From Podospora pseudocomata (taxonomy: Eukaryota; Ascomycota; Sordariomycetes; Sordariales; Podosporaceae): 64,000 nucleotides of DNA. Below, piece after piece: positions 41,744 to 53,644 of this stretch (positions are counted from its first letter, which is position 1; every line of letters starts with the position of its first letter). Under the pieces are notes generated by a model. That model did not search any database, had not been told where the DNA came from, and worked only from the letters and a program-made list of their open reading frames with translations. Position numbers and translations under genes: made by a program. The stretch spans positions 1,426,001 through 1,490,000 of the forward strand of contig NC_085889.1 in NCBI RefSeq assembly GCF_035222375.1, given 5' to 3'.

Positions 41744-44700
41744 CTAACTCGCTCCCTTTCGTTCAACCCCAGAATTAGCGACAAAGTAGTCAACAACCAG
41801 CCTCCCACCCTCACCTCTTACCACCTCGCCCGCCCTCTTAACTGCTCCCAAATCATACAACCTCCCCATCTCACTCACCAACCGATCCCTCTCCTTCCTC
41901 CCCAACACTCCCATCCCCTCAAAATCACTCAACATCTCAGACTCGGCGAGGTAGTACATACACCCGACCATCGTATCGGTCTTCACCGGCAAATAACACC
42001 GCGGCTGCTTCCACCGAAGATACACCATCACCACAAGCACAATCACCATATAGCTTAGTACTGCAACAGCCAACCACGTACACGCCTCATGCATCTTCCA
42101 GGTAACGGTATTCCGAAACGGGATGCTGGAGAACAAAATCGGTGTGAACTTTGCCAGCAGGGCGGCAAAGGCGATGTTGAAGAAGAGGACATCTCTTGAG
42201 CGGGCGAACTGCCAGAGACCAGTGAAGATGTTGGAAGGAGGGGACAGGAGGATGGAGGTCCGGGCTAGTTGGGGGGCGGTGGAGAGGCGGTGGTGGATGC
42301 AGGAGTGGGATACTTCTAATGACGGCGGTTAGAATGTGTCTTTGATGGCAGACGGGGAAGGTGTGGACTAACGAGAGAAGAAGTAATCCCAGCATCCGCT
42401 GACAATGGTGCCGAAGGAGGTGAACAGAATCCGGACACCGAAGGATTGGCTGTCCATGAACCGTTCGAAGGGTGTGTCGAGGATGGTGTTTTCGTAATAG
42501 AGGATGAGGATCAGGAGGCCGATGACGAAGAGTAGAGTCGTTGCCCGGGCGAGAAACTCTTTTGTGGTTGGTTTCATGTGCCAGAATCTCTTCTTTGGTG
42601 TGGAAGAGACAGGTGTGCGGGTTGGGGGTTCTTTTGCCGTGGGTTGTATCGGTGAGTCGTCCTCTATCGCCGGATAGACTACAATCCCATATTCTGAATC
42701 ATCATCTCCCAGGAACCCCAAACGGTACCGCCTCCCTGTCAAAACACTGGCAATCTGATCATCCCTTAGATATCCCCCTTCAGTACACCCGGGCAACGAC
42801 CGCACCAACCCCCTCACTTCAGCATCGGACAATAGTCCAGCCATGGAAGCAATACTCCACGGCTCTGTAGCAACCCGACTCTTCCACCGTGAGAGCAGAA
42901 CCCCGATCGCGATAACAAGCACAGCAATAGCCACCAACACACCCTCCACGGCTCGCATGGGAATTCCAGCCTTTCTCAACCCAAAGGCACATACCCGACT
43001 GAAGACCTTGCAGTTGATCGAGGTGAATTCCAGACGGATTGTCTCGGCCGATAGAGGGATAAGAATGGTGGATAGGAGTCCAAGGAGCACGTTGAGAAAT
43101 GGGAGGGGATCTTTGAATCGGTGCAGGAATCTGCATGCTATCCATGGTGCTAGCCAGCTATTGGAGGGCAAATGGAGGGAGTCTTCTGGCAGTGTTCCGG
43201 CTTCATGACCTAGTGCCCTGAAGGGAAGCATTGAATTGAGGGAACTGACTGCGATCTGGACGGGGATGCCCAGGAGTGTTGCCAGAAGGACTGGAATGAG
43301 GGAGGCCATGAGGTAGTCGGTTTCTGAGCGGAGGTTGAAGAAGTTTCCTCGGACTTCTGGGGGAATTGGGCCTATAGGTGGGTTTGGTGGAATGGGAGGT
43401 GGTTGAGAGGTGTCGGTGCTGGTTGAAGAGGCATCAGAGGTGAGCGTTGAGGCTTCTTGCGAGGTGGTGTTTAGTGTGATAGGTTCATTGGTGTTGTTGA
43501 TCTCCTTCTTAGTGGTATGCTCTTCCTGGATCAATAGTAAATGACTTAAGGGGTGTGCGGTAGGATCTTTGGCTGAGATCGCGGACGAAACCGAGACAAT
43601 GTCGAGGTCAAACGCTGTCCTGGAATCTTGTTTTGGAATCTGAGAAATGCTAGTTTCAGCTGAGACCATAGGTGTGGTCTCCAGAGCAGAGTCAAAGGTA
43701 ACGCTGCTGGCTCGAACAATCGTGGCGCTAACTTCGTCATGATGGAGAATATCTCCGTACTTTGTGAGAATGGTCATTGGCAACTTGGATAGGGAGTTAT
43801 CTGGTTCAGACGCGGCGTTGCTTACAAAGACCAGAGGAGACAAGTTCGTTCCACTAGAATGGCCCTGTTCGCCTTGTAGACTGCTGGCGGTGAAGAATAA
43901 TTGGGGAATGGATAAGGAGTAACCGCTACTGACCGAGGCAGTTGTCTCAGAGTGAGGAGCAAGTGGCGTTGAATCGAATCGCGCTGGAGTTACACTACCG
44001 GTAGATGTGACTTCACCCTTTGTTGAAGAGATAGTGACTGGCCCCTGAATCTCCGTTTCTGATGACGCGGACTGCGTTGATTTGTTTTCGGTGTTTTCGG
44101 TGTTTTCTGTCCTCGATATCGGCTTTGCATCAGGACCACGACCGCTCGTGGGCCCTGGAGATGGTGTCACAGTCTCAGTAGTGGTCATGACGTTGAGGGT
44201 TATTTTCGAGGGCTCTTCCTGCTCTGTGATGGCTCCAGAGGGCTTGGGCTCGTTGCTGTGGGTTTGTATATTGTTTGAGGTGTCTATACCCAGGCTGGAA
44301 TAGACCGGGATGGCAGTGTGCGATTGCGTCTCTGATATGTCGGAGGTGACTGGCTTGCCAAACGGGAGGGTCCACCAGACAGTCGCGTAACTTGACGGTG
44401 ACCCCGTACAAGTCCCCAGAGGATCCTGATACCACCAAACCTCCATCATATCCGTGCTGCATGGGGTGACCCCATGTGAAATTTCAGTGCTTAGCAGCGT
44501 GTTGGCCATCCAGCGGTAGTTCACTGGAAAAGACGCAATCTCATCCCCTCCCACCTTATTGCCGAATACGTCCTGCTGCTCGAGCCTTGCTGTCCGTACT
44601 TCTAGCGGAAACATGATGTTGCTGTCCGAATCGGTGAGGGGATACCCCCAGAAGGCGCTATGTGATGACGGCGGAGTTGTCATAGGATCCAAGGCGCGGT

Positions 44701-46003
44701 GCGAAAGGGGAATTCCATACATGCCTCTCTCCTTTCTGCTGGAGACCAGGGCCAGATCGGTCCGAAATTGATACCCTGACGGCCCTTTTGGACTCCAAGT
44801 GTGGACTTTGTAATAGTTGAACGAGCAAATAGCATTCATCACCGACTTGCAGCCTTCGTCGTGGGTGTCCCACATTGGCCAGTCGGGCCAGCCCCAGGGC
44901 CAGTTTCCTTCGTACCCAGCACTCACCGTGCATGGACACCAAGAAGGGTCCGTGGTGGTGAACACTGGGATCAATTCTTCCAGGGCTACATACCACTGGG
45001 AGAGAACGACGGTGTCCCAAAGGTTGTAGTATTGATACTCGGACATGTTCCAATACGGACGACCCCAGCCACAGAACGCAGTCACGGGCGGCTGAGGGGA
45101 AGGATAAAGGGTCTTGTGAGGTCTCGGGACCATTATCCTTAGTTTCGGGGTTGGCTCAGGACTGTCACGGGCGTCGACAGTTGGCTCCAGTCTGACTAGA
45201 GTGGCGGGAGTAGGTGCCACCAGTGGGCTTCGAGGAAGTGGTTTGGCTTCGATAGACAGTGTATTGAGTGAGGAGAAGACAACCGTGCTTGTGGTGAGCA
45301 GGGCATCTCTTGAGTCAGCAATTTCTTGCTGACCCATTTGAAGAGCCTTGTAGCGGAGGGGTGGTAGGTCGTGGATTTGATATTCCAGAAACGCAAACAT
45401 GCCAATAACAATGGCCAGGAGGAAGACCTGGAATGGCCATGTCAAAGCGATTGGCTTGTAGTTGGGGAGAGATCTCTCGGGTTGTGACTGGCCATCAGGA
45501 CTAGAGGCAGAAGGGCTCTGATGCTGCGCATCAAGGGGAGAGATTGCAGGCGCTGGTAGATCTGGGGGTGCAGTAAGGTGATCTGTGCTCCCGGTTCCGC
45601 TATGTGGCCCTGTGAAATCCTGTAGCTCAATATCTTCTTCACACACTTGCACTGGAGAACAGGCCTCAATGCTCTCACAGCCGTTATCGTTCTCCGACCC
45701 TGTAAGATTGACTTGCAGTTCTATATCTGGGGTATGCGTGAGGCTGTTCCCGGTCACTGTCCCCTCGAGGAAAATGTTAGCTGTCTTGACGTGTTGGGTC
45801 TCGTCATCACTACTTGATATCGATCGAGCCTCAGTGATCTCCAATTCACATGTTGCAACCGAAGCCTCGTCGGCATCCGAAAGGTTCTCCGGTAGAAGGA
45901 GTATGTCTAGACTTCCCACGTGGGAAAGATGACGTGGGACATCCAGGCAAGTTGTTGCAGATGGTTCATGGTGATCCGTGGTCTTTGATCTAGGCTCAGA
46001 CAT
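41744..46003 (-). CDS. Large multi-span membrane protein, DUF3433-like, 1400 aa
   Basis: Two exons, 46003-42373 and 42315-41744, joined in phase across a 57-nt intron with a GTTAGT donor. The first ATG of the long frame is at 46003 (MSEPRSKTT); earlier codons have no ATG. Residues 1-185 are acidic and Ser/Thr-rich. A span follows at about 190-210 (FLLAIVIGMFAFLEY), then a large extracytoplasmic part with many W and C residues and a Ser/Thr/Pro-rich stalk, then several more spans (LIPVLLATLLGIPVQIAV, VLVAIAVLVIAIGVLL, LLFVIGLLILILYY and others). The pattern of repeated spans with conserved W-P and LL motifs fits DUF3433, a fungal family of unknown function. The 3' end of the coding strand is G-rich, the preceding part C-rich. 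Confidence 0.75.
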
Positions 46004-46634
46004 AACTGGTCGATTAATGTTGACTCTGGGCAATTGAGTAAATGGTGTTAGTGATGACAGACTTGCCTCAGCAGAAGGAAGAGCAGTTGATAAAAGGCCG
46101 AGATTTATATGGAGCTCGGTGAAATCTGTGCCTTCACGCAATACACTGACAGCCGAAAAGTCCTTAGCGAAATCTGATGTGGTACAGAATCTCAGGAGTT
46201 TGATACGCTCATTGTAGTCGTATTGCCACCATGTGACATGCGGATAAATAGCTGTTCATATGTTCGATGCAGTGCTTTGGGGGCTGTAGCAAGTGCTGTT
46301 TTGCAACCCTCCAGCACTTGGTAGCATTTCTTTCGGTGAGTTAATCAGCACATTGCGGCAGCGAAGAAATTGCTACCTACCTACCTGGTAGGCGGGCTGG
46401 CCGTCATGAGATGCCCTCTTCCGCGCCGTTTCACCGGCATCTCGTGTGGCCAGACTGGATTGAGGGTACCGTGGCAATTACTGTTAACAGCCGACTTCCC
46501 ATGTCATGACGGGAACACCCACCTTGCCTACCAAGGCCTGTTGTTTCCCAACAGACAACCAGCTGTCATCTACCCCGGCAAACAGCTGACGAAGCTTTCG
46601 AGCAAAAAAAAAAACAAATAAACGCAAAAATTAC
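46004..46634. other. Intergenic between the DUF3433-like gene and the tRNA gene
   Basis: Holds the promoter of the DUF3433-like gene and the pol III terminator of the tRNA (TTTTT on its strand near 46630). A short A-run lies at 46605-46620. No other feature was recognised. Confidence 0.4.
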
Positions 46635-46771
46635 TGGACGTACCAGGATTCGAACCTGGGATCTTCTCATGGAGCATACTTGAGCATTGGAACCCTTTCA
46701 CCTGTCTTGTAACAGCTTCGAGGCAACGAACTTTTTGCGACTGAGATGTCTTACCACTGGGCCACACGCCC
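46635..46771 (-). tRNA. tRNA-Ala (anticodon CGC), with intron
   Basis: The minus strand folds as a tRNA: acceptor GGGCGTG pairs with TACGTCC, with a G3:U70 wobble, the identity mark of tRNA-Ala. The anticodon stem TCTCA/TGAGA is perfect, the loop is GTCGCAA with anticodon CGC, the T arm is CCAGG-TTCGAAT-CCTGG, and the discriminator is A. An intron of about 65 nt (46735-46671) interrupts position 37/38, the canonical site. The D stem GCCC/AGAC has two C-A mismatches, which is unusual and may reduce function. A T5 terminator follows. The spliced tRNA is 72 nt. Confidence 0.85.
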
Positions 46772-48191
46772 TTGGTTTATTGTTACCCTATCCTCCAGTT
46801 CTGCATCTTATAAGCTTGAACTCGACGGCGGATATTTCAACGACTCGGCAACCAGCTGCTGTATCATGCGCCAGCTGAGTTCCATGTCTTTCGTGCTGTG
46901 TATCTGTCATCCCATCGCTGAGCGTTGCAGGAGCTGTCTGGAATTGCCGACTCAGAAAGTAGAGATCTCGTCAAAGGCCTACGAGAGTGGTCAGCAGAGT
47001 CCTCTACTCAGCATGACACCACGCAAAAAGAGGCAAAAGGCACCTCGTATTTGTTGATGGCCATCGTGCAACTGACTCGGTGTTGGGTCGCCTCAGTAAC
47101 CAAGCAATTTGCTTGTTCTTCGGAACAGCAACGGTGGATACGGACCAGTAACAAGGAGCTCATGGAAAGACAGAGTTCATCTCACCGTTTCGCTGTTCTT
47201 CGAGTTCAAGATGAGTCGGTTGTCGTCGGCGAAGAAGGCATGTTCTAAAAATTGCCCGGATGAGACCCACAAATTAAACGATGTCAGGAAGGCTTGGTGG
47301 CTTGCCAAGCAAAGGAAACACCAGGGGAATGCTTGTTGTCAGTGCCTAAATGCTAGCGCTTATTTATTTCTGGGGCATCTGTGCAGCGCTGGCATTATCA
47401 CCGTCGGGATTTTCAGTGCCGTTCTGACAAGACCCTGAAAGCATTTCGCTTCAAATCCTTTGACACGGAAGAAAAGGGTGGTTGAGACGATGGATGCGCG
47501 CTGCAGGAGGTCTCTGCCCTATCGAATGGTCCGCCCGCCAGGGAGTGTGATCTTTTGGCTTGTGCGTGATGTAGCACAGCATTGCTTCTGGACTCACAGG
47601 TTGTTGTTCATTGGGATAGGAGCTGAAACCCGCGTGGCTGCTCCCGCCAGGGCATCACGGCTGCCAATGGCTCCCATTGCGAAGGATTTCTGATCTTCGA
47701 CCATCACATCAGCCCTCCTCCCCGACGGAAAACTAAACACCTGCAAGAGGCTTCACCGATCCATGATAACCAGCCACAGGGCTTCTACTCACAGGCCTGT
47801 TGGATGACCTCAGATCGGAGTCTTGCCCAATTTATCCTAAGCTAAGCGTTTAAGGCACAGGCACCGTTTGACCCCGGGATCCTGAGCTGTGGATGCTTTT
47901 CGGGTTGAGTTCGCCCCAGCTGTGTGGCTGAAGCAGCCGCTGGCTGATTGCGATTGGCCATCTCTGACGACACTCCCCGTTTGGGGAAGATGACCCAACA
48001 GGGGTCCAACAGGGGTTGGGGCTTTTAGCATCACTGCCACCACCTGCCCGCATTTAACAATCGTGGAACTCACGCACTTTTGCATCTGGCTGGATTTCCA
48101 GTGTCAACTCTCCAGCAACCTCACCCCACATCGAGATCGCTCGATCACGACGGTCGACAACGACGACGACGACGACAACGGTCTCGCAATC
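46772..48191. other. Intergenic, about 1.4 kb
   Basis: Between the tRNA and the four-span membrane protein. Open frames of up to 107 codons (46925-47248) have no recognisable motif. The last 130 bp probably form a 5' UTR with a GAC/GAT-rich stretch. Confidence 0.4.
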
Positions 48192-49011
48192 ATGAGCAAA
48201 CAATACATCATCGGCGACACGTCGCCATTCCTCAAGCGGGTGCTCATCCCCTTCTGGATCATCCGCATCTTGATCATGCTTATCCAGATTGGTATCTCCG
48301 CCCTCCTCCTTGCCGGCTTGGGGGTGTACAAGGACGACGCAAGGCGGATTATTGACGAGTACAACACCCACCTCACATACGAAGCCATCATTGCCACCTC
48401 CGTCATCACCATGGTCATCATCCTCGTTTGTCTGATCTTCGATCTCGTCAGCATCATCAAGCGCGCCAGACGCACCTTGGGCCCCAAGTTTTTCTTCTTC
48501 ACCAACATCTTCCAGACGCTGTTCTACGTCGTCGGCTTCATTATTTCCATGATTGGCGCCAGGCCAAGCGCTCTGTACGCCGTTATCAACGTTATTATCC
48601 TGTAGGCTATTTCCCACTTGTCCATCTCTTCCCACAATCGCTAACCGCTGTCGTTCCAGGCTCTCCTTCCTCGGTCTCCTTGTCTATGCTTCCATCATCT
48701 TCCACCAATACCGCAAGGGCTCTCTCGGTGACGGCTCCGGTGGCAACCGCGGCACCTACGTGCCCGCCAGCAACCCCGCTGCTGTTCCCTTCAACCAGAC
48801 CGCTGGTGTTGACACGGCTTATGCCCCTCAAACTACTGGATACGGCCAAGACTATCCCCAAGAATACCAGAAGCCCGCCTTTTACGACCAGCAAGCGGCG
48901 AACCAGGCTGGGTATGCCGGTCAGGGTTACGAGCCCTACTCTGGACAGCCGCAGCAGGTCATCCAGCCCCCTCAGCAGGGGTATGAGATGCAGGGTCGCC
49001 AGGCTGTTTAA
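48192..49011 (+). CDS. Four-span membrane protein, MARVEL-like, 253 aa
   Basis: Two exons, 48192-48601 and 48660-49011, in phase across a 58-nt intron (GTAGGC donor, CGCTAACC branch, CCAG end). The first ATG after an in-frame run of GAC codons is chosen because upstream codons lack an ATG. Four hydrophobic spans are seen at about residues 17-43, 64-86, 101-121 and 127-151. The tail, residues 160-253, is rich in Tyr, Gln, Pro and Gly (YGQDYPQEYQ, PQQVIQPPQQGYEM). The layout resembles MARVEL-type tetraspan proteins that organise plasma-membrane domains (Nce102 kind), but the match is by topology only. Hypothetical otherwise. Confidence 0.75.
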
Positions 49012-49887
49012 GCTGTCTACATGAAGGGGGATATCGGGTGTTGATAGAGAGTTGGTCTACTGTTCAGGGTTGGAATTGGTTTTTTTTTCGGTTCAGCGAT
49101 TTGGCAACACAGGTGCTATTGGCGCAGGGATTTGGAATGGGATGGTATATACCGGGGCGTGCACATACATACACACTTTAGAAGCGTTGCGATATACCCA
49201 TAATGACCAATGTTGAGTTTTTGCTATCTTTGTCTCGCAATTGCGGCGACGGCTGGTTACCTACTTGAATGGGAGTTGGGCGTTGGCGCCAAAGGCTCAG
49301 CTGAGATATTTATGCAGTGGCAAGACATGTCAAGACTTGATAATGGGCACGCAATTGAGTTGGGACAGTTGTCACTGTGGTTGGTGATTTGGCCATTTGA
49401 TAATATTGAATTTGGGTAGTTAGGTGAGAGCGTAGTCCATTGAGGAATTGTTAGATAAATTGGTGAGTTTGCGTGAGGCTATGATGTCGACACCAGTCAG
49501 CGGCTCAGGGGTCACTTACCACTATGGTGTGGGACACTGAAGGGCCTGGGTTTTCCCAGACCCACACCGGTTTGCTCTTGGGGCTGGATTTTCTTACTGT
49601 TTTCCTTTTAACCAACAACCAACTACTGTAATACTAATTTGTTTATCATTTTCTGGCCAATTTTGGCCTCATTTTCGCAGCCAGTGACTTTCCTAGGTCA
49701 CCAGCCCAACATATGGCGACAATGAAGTCATCGTCGCACCTTTCTGATAGTATTTCCGACTAATTTCTTGGCCAAATTCTGTTCAATATGTCTTGAATCT
49801 CTGTAGAGCCTTCCCATTCGTCTCTAAACAAGCATTGCTATCCCATGCATCTCTAGACAAGCACTGCTGCTGAAAACCACCACAGTC
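49012..49887. other. Intergenic, about 880 bp
   Basis: Two genes converge on this region. No gene, RNA or strong repeat was recognised; it is mildly AT-rich. Confidence 0.4.
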
Positions 49888-52125
49888 TCACAAATCACTA
49901 TTCCTCGGCCACTCCCCCCCCTCCGCCCGATACCCTCTCCCTTTATCCCTCCCACCACGATCCTCTTCCTCCACCCAACTAACACTGCTATGTCCAGTGT
50001 GGACCCTACCCCCGACACGAACCCGACTGCCATCCCTCCCCTTCCCCTTATCTTTCCCCGTCACAAAACCTGACACCGCTCCCCTTGCCGGTCCAAACCC
50101 AACCTCTCCACCACCTGCAACCCCAAACCTCACGCTTAACCCCCCCAGCTGAGAGGGTAAATGACTCTTTGCCCCATCAGCCCCAGCTTGCTCCCTCATC
50201 CAAGCTGTCTGGGAGCTTTTTATCACCTCGGATACGGGCATGCCTCTCATGACGGGGATTTGATATTTCTTGTGCATGACTACATCCCACAGTGCCATGA
50301 AGATAATAAAAAAGGTGTACAGCAGTGGGGGGACAAGCAGCAAAAAGGCTCGTTCAGTGCTGAGCTTTTTGGTCTCGATCACTGAAACAAGCTTCTGCTG
50401 ATGGGTTGGGGTTTGAGAGGGGGAGCTGCTGAAAAGGGATGTAGCCATTGCTGCTATGGAAAAGTGGAGGAGGGACTCAAGACCGGGGATAGTCCACTTG
50501 TTGGAGTCGAGGCGGGTGAGGGTGGAGTTGGAGAACATTGCCTGGGTGACGAGGAGAGGGGAGGCGGTGAGCCAGAGGAGGGTGGAGGTTATGTTGAGGT
50601 CCGAGAGGGAGGACAATACTGGGCGAGTTGGGTTAGGAGGCGCGGGGCCAATGGTTAGGACATCGTCGTTGACGGAGAGGAGAACTGAGCAGCTGATTGC
50701 TGAGACGGATTTGATGTTGCCTAGGGTGAGGTTGGTTGTTTGGCCGCCGGAGATGGTGCCGTTTATGGCGGCGAGGATGATTGTTGTGTTGATTGTGTTG
50801 GTTGAGTGGAAGTTGACGTCGTCGAGGAAGACCGTGAGGTGAGGTTGGGGGGTGAACCATACTTCCCCGGAGGGCTTGTGGCGGCTGCTGGAGAAGTTGG
50901 TTGTTGTTTTGAAGGCGTTAATGGGAGCATTATTCCTGTGGAGTTGTTGCAGCTGCTGGCCGTGGCAGGTGATGTTTGTGTCGAGGTGGACGGCTTTTGC
51001 GGTGAAACTACCTCTGGTGGCAAGGATTGACCTGTCAAAGAGCCAGTTTCTGAAGGATGGTAGTGGTTCAGATGCTGGGTTATTGGCGTAGGTGTTGTAT
51101 GCTGATAGTGCTGGAATGAAGGCTGGTGAGGGTGGGTTGGTCTGTGTGAAGGGTCTGTCCAAAAAAGAAGATGCGGACGAGCTGATGTTGCTTGATATCG
51201 TCACCGCCTCCAGAATGGGCGTGCATGCATACCCTACAAGCGGAGGGGCAGCCAGGGGAAGCAGGATCGCAAGCAAAGATACCACAAAGACTACAGCCGC
51301 AGACAGAGAGCGTATCCCTGTGGCTGCTTGAGGTAGCGACATGATATTGCCATGGTTAAAAGCCAGCAAACCCCCTAGGGCCGAGATGGTGAGTGTTTGG
51401 GTGTGTAACAGAGGCCATAACGCTGCTTCGCAGAGTGCTTGACAAACATATGCAAAGGCAGATAGACCGATGAGATAGACTGCTGTGATAATCCCTTGTA
51501 TCGCACCCAGATTTTCTGCCGTCCAAAGATCAAGCGAACGGCAATCATTCGCCCAAGCTGGACATTGCAACAGCTGCTTGCTTGCTGCCACGGTGTAGGC
51601 AATGGCCACAGCCACCGAGATAATACCAGCAATTAGTGCAACAACAAGAGAGAGCTGCTTTCCTATGAATGGCAAGATTCCCAACCGTCTGGGGGCGGGA
51701 TCAGTGGCGCCGAGAACAAAGTTGTGATCAGATGCTAGTCGGCGAACCTCCCTTGGAGTTGGGAATGCCGCCATGTTGGTGGTGTTTGCACTGTTACCGT
51801 GGTGGTCCTCTGCTGCGGGTAAGCCGAGATTGAGATGAGGAAGAGTATGCTGCGAGCTGAATTCCTCGCGAAAAATAGACCTGCGGGATGGTGCTAGCGA
51901 TGGAGGTTTCGGTGAATGAGACATAGCAGAGATGAGACCAACGCTGGGAAACTGGAACAAAAGAAATATGAAGGGCAAAGGCAGTCTCAGAGAACATGAA
52001 GTTGAGAGGAACTGGGCATAGAAGTGCAACAACTGGAGACACGCACTTCCAACCATTGCCAGCATCTGAAGCCTGTGGTGGGCGGTCAAATTGACCAATG
52101 GTAGCCAAACACTGGGATTCATCAA
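49888..52125 (-). CDS. Multi-span fungal membrane protein, up to 745 aa
   Basis: A single exon. The start could be at 52125 (MMNPSV) or at 51924 (MSHSPKPPSL); the second removes a hydrophobic N-terminal stretch that may be a spurious leader. About residues 150-300 (long form) contain three to four spans (VVALIAGIISVAVAIAYTV, AVVFVVSLLAILLPLA). A large ectodomain with many N-x-S/T sites follows, then a last span near residue 620 (LLLVPPLLYTFFIIFMAL). The tail is Gly/Arg-rich and low-complexity. The design resembles fungal sensor-like membrane proteins with unknown ligands. The coding strand is C-rich in the middle and G-rich in the last 250 bp. Confidence 0.75.
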   Translation of the reverse strand: MMNPSVWLPLVNLTAHHRLQMLAMVGSACLQLLHFYAQFLSTSCSLRLPLPFIFLLFQFPSVGLISAMSHSPKPPSLAPSRRSIFREEFSSQHTLPHLNLGLPAAEDHHGNSANTTNMAAFPTPREVRRLASDHNFVLGATDPAPRRLGILPFIGKQLSLVVALIAGIISVAVAIAYTVAASKQLLQCPAWANDCRSLDLWTAENLGAIQGIITAVYLIGLSAFAYVCQALCEAALWPLLHTQTLTISALGGLLAFNHGNIMSLPQAATGIRSLSAAVVFVVSLLAILLPLAAPPLVGYACTPILEAVTISSNISSSASSFLDRPFTQTNPPSPAFIPALSAYNTYANNPASEPLPSFRNWLFDRSILATRGSFTAKAVHLDTNITCHGQQLQQLHRNNAPINAFKTTTNFSSSRHKPSGEVWFTPQPHLTVFLDDVNFHSTNTINTTIILAAINGTISGGQTTNLTLGNIKSVSAISCSVLLSVNDDVLTIGPAPPNPTRPVLSSLSDLNITSTLLWLTASPLLVTQAMFSNSTLTRLDSNKWTIPGLESLLHFSIAAMATSLFSSSPSQTPTHQQKLVSVIETKKLSTERAFLLLVPPLLYTFFIIFMALWDVVMHKKYQIPVMRGMPVSEVIKSSQTAWMREQAGADGAKSHLPSQLGGLSVRFGVAGGGEVGFGPARGAVSGFVTGKDKGKGRDGSRVRVGGRVHTGHSSVSWVEEEDRGGRDKGRGYRAEGGEWPRNSDL

Positions 52126-53209
52126 TGGACCAGTGAGAGACTGACAACACCTAGGGCCAGCACGTTGATAACTGCCCAGCCTAGTCTCTTGAAAATCTTA
52201 TGATTCCCCGTTCACACCGAGTAATTGTATAGCCTGCATGCATAACTGTTCATAACCAGAGCACTCTCAGCCTTTGCACAACATCGAAGGAATAAAAGCC
52301 GACTGTGGTCGAGATTGCTGCTGTTATGTGGTAGCACCTCGGTTGAGTAAGACGCCAATTTGATCTTCTGGTTGAGTCAGCCTGGCATGTCCCACTGGGG
52401 TAGTCCTGTCCCTATCTATGTCGAAGGCAACGCTTAAAGGGAAACACTCAAAAATGGGCAATAAACTGTAAACATTTGCGGGAAAAGGGGTGCACAGTTA
52501 CAGACTTGACTCCTTGGTTCCTGTTCCCACCACATTCCTTGCAAAGGTCCTATCCATCCTCGCTGTCAAGCTCGATCTTTGAAGCTCATTCAGGGATGGG
52601 ACGAGACGTTAAGGAACGGCATGGAACACCCTCGGATGCCTGGGCGAACTTCCAATCATTTTCTGCAAAATATATTGCAGGTCTTGGTGAAATATTGCGA
52701 AGGGGGATGGATGTCTGAATATGTGGGTACATAAAGCCACCTCAATTACCCCTGAGGCCTTCTGCATTCTCATTTTGACTTGTCATGTGAGCACCGACCC
52801 CTCATTTCTCGCATAATACACATCAGAAGTAAAATAGTACGCACAAGCTCTCCATAACGCAATATAGCGGGGCACGCATGGAAACGCATTAGGTGCATTT
52901 CATTCTCGATTGTAAATGGATTGCCAAGTCGACTTGTCCCTCATCAATGAGGAACAAAGGGATTGGGCACCGTGCTCCTCATCCATGAGGACCAAAGCTT
53001 TGGGCACCTGTTCCTCAACCATGAGGACCAAGGGTGTTAGGCACCGTGGAAGACAGCGTACAAGGACGAAGATGCTGATTGAGGTAGCTATCTAGCTGCT
53101 GCCAGGTGTCAGTGTCTTAGTGGCTTGGATTTGGGCCATTCAGGGGCCTACCAGATGGTCGTTTGACGTATGATCTTATTGGCTTGTACTTGTCGATTGG
53201 ACCCTTCGC
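52126..53209. other. Intergenic, about 1.1 kb
   Basis: Promoter side of the 745-aa gene and 3' flank of the 144-aa gene. It contains the palindromic repeat array at 52939-53049. A frame at 52476-52718 has no motif and was not accepted. Confidence 0.4.
52939..53049. repeat. Three tandem 36-38-bp units, each with a CCTCAT/ATGAGG palindrome
   Basis: Units start at 52939, 52977 and 53013. Each opens with an inverted repeat CCTCAnnnATGAGG or near it, continues with (A/C)CAAAG-type sequence and ends in GGGCACC or AGGCACC. The palindromic heads are perfect in the first two units and keep five-base arms in the third. The array lies about 0.8 kb upstream of the 745-aa gene. Confidence 0.8.
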
Positions 53210-53644
53210 TTAATCCGACTGATACTGTCTCAGTGTCTGGGGCGTCGATGCTGCTGGCGATAGCATCATCACATCATCATCATCATCGAGCGCGAGATAC
53301 CCAGGGTCGTTGATGGACGATCCGGAGTAGGTACTCAGTGTCCTCCCGGCATCGTGCGAGTTGTACCAGTTCTTTACGAACCACCCTTCCCAGCCGTCTT
53401 CGCGACCATGGCGCATCTCGTAGTCACCTCTGCTTCGGTAATAGCAGTTTCGGCAGATCCATGGCATAGTGTAGGGCTCTTGGGATATCTTTCGCATGCC
53501 GCATCCTGCTGGCTCTTGTTTGCCGTCATTGTCATTTGGGTCGGCATCGATTTCCATTCCAATCGGGCATTCTTTGACTAGGCGAGGTGCAAGACCGGGC
53601 TGGGGGCAACCGCAGCGGTAGTAGTGTTGGGCGTAGAGGCACAT
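53210..53644 (-). CDS. Small cysteine-rich intracellular protein, 144 aa
   Basis: A single exon with ATG at 53644. The first 70 residues have paired cysteines typical of a zinc-binding fold: CLYAQHYYRCGC, KECP, GCGMR, and ICRNCYYR. There is no signal peptide. The rest is polar with an acidic run (DDDDD) near the C-terminus. Proteins with this N-terminal pattern are widespread in moulds and uncharacterised. No neighbour suggests a function. Confidence 0.65.
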   Translation of the reverse strand: MCLYAQHYYRCGCPQPGLAPRLVKECPIGMEIDADPNDNDGKQEPAGCGMRKISQEPYTMPWICRNCYYRSRGDYEMRHGREDGWEGWFVKNWYNSHDAGRTLSTYSGSSINDPGYLALDDDDDVMMLSPAASTPQTLRQYQSD

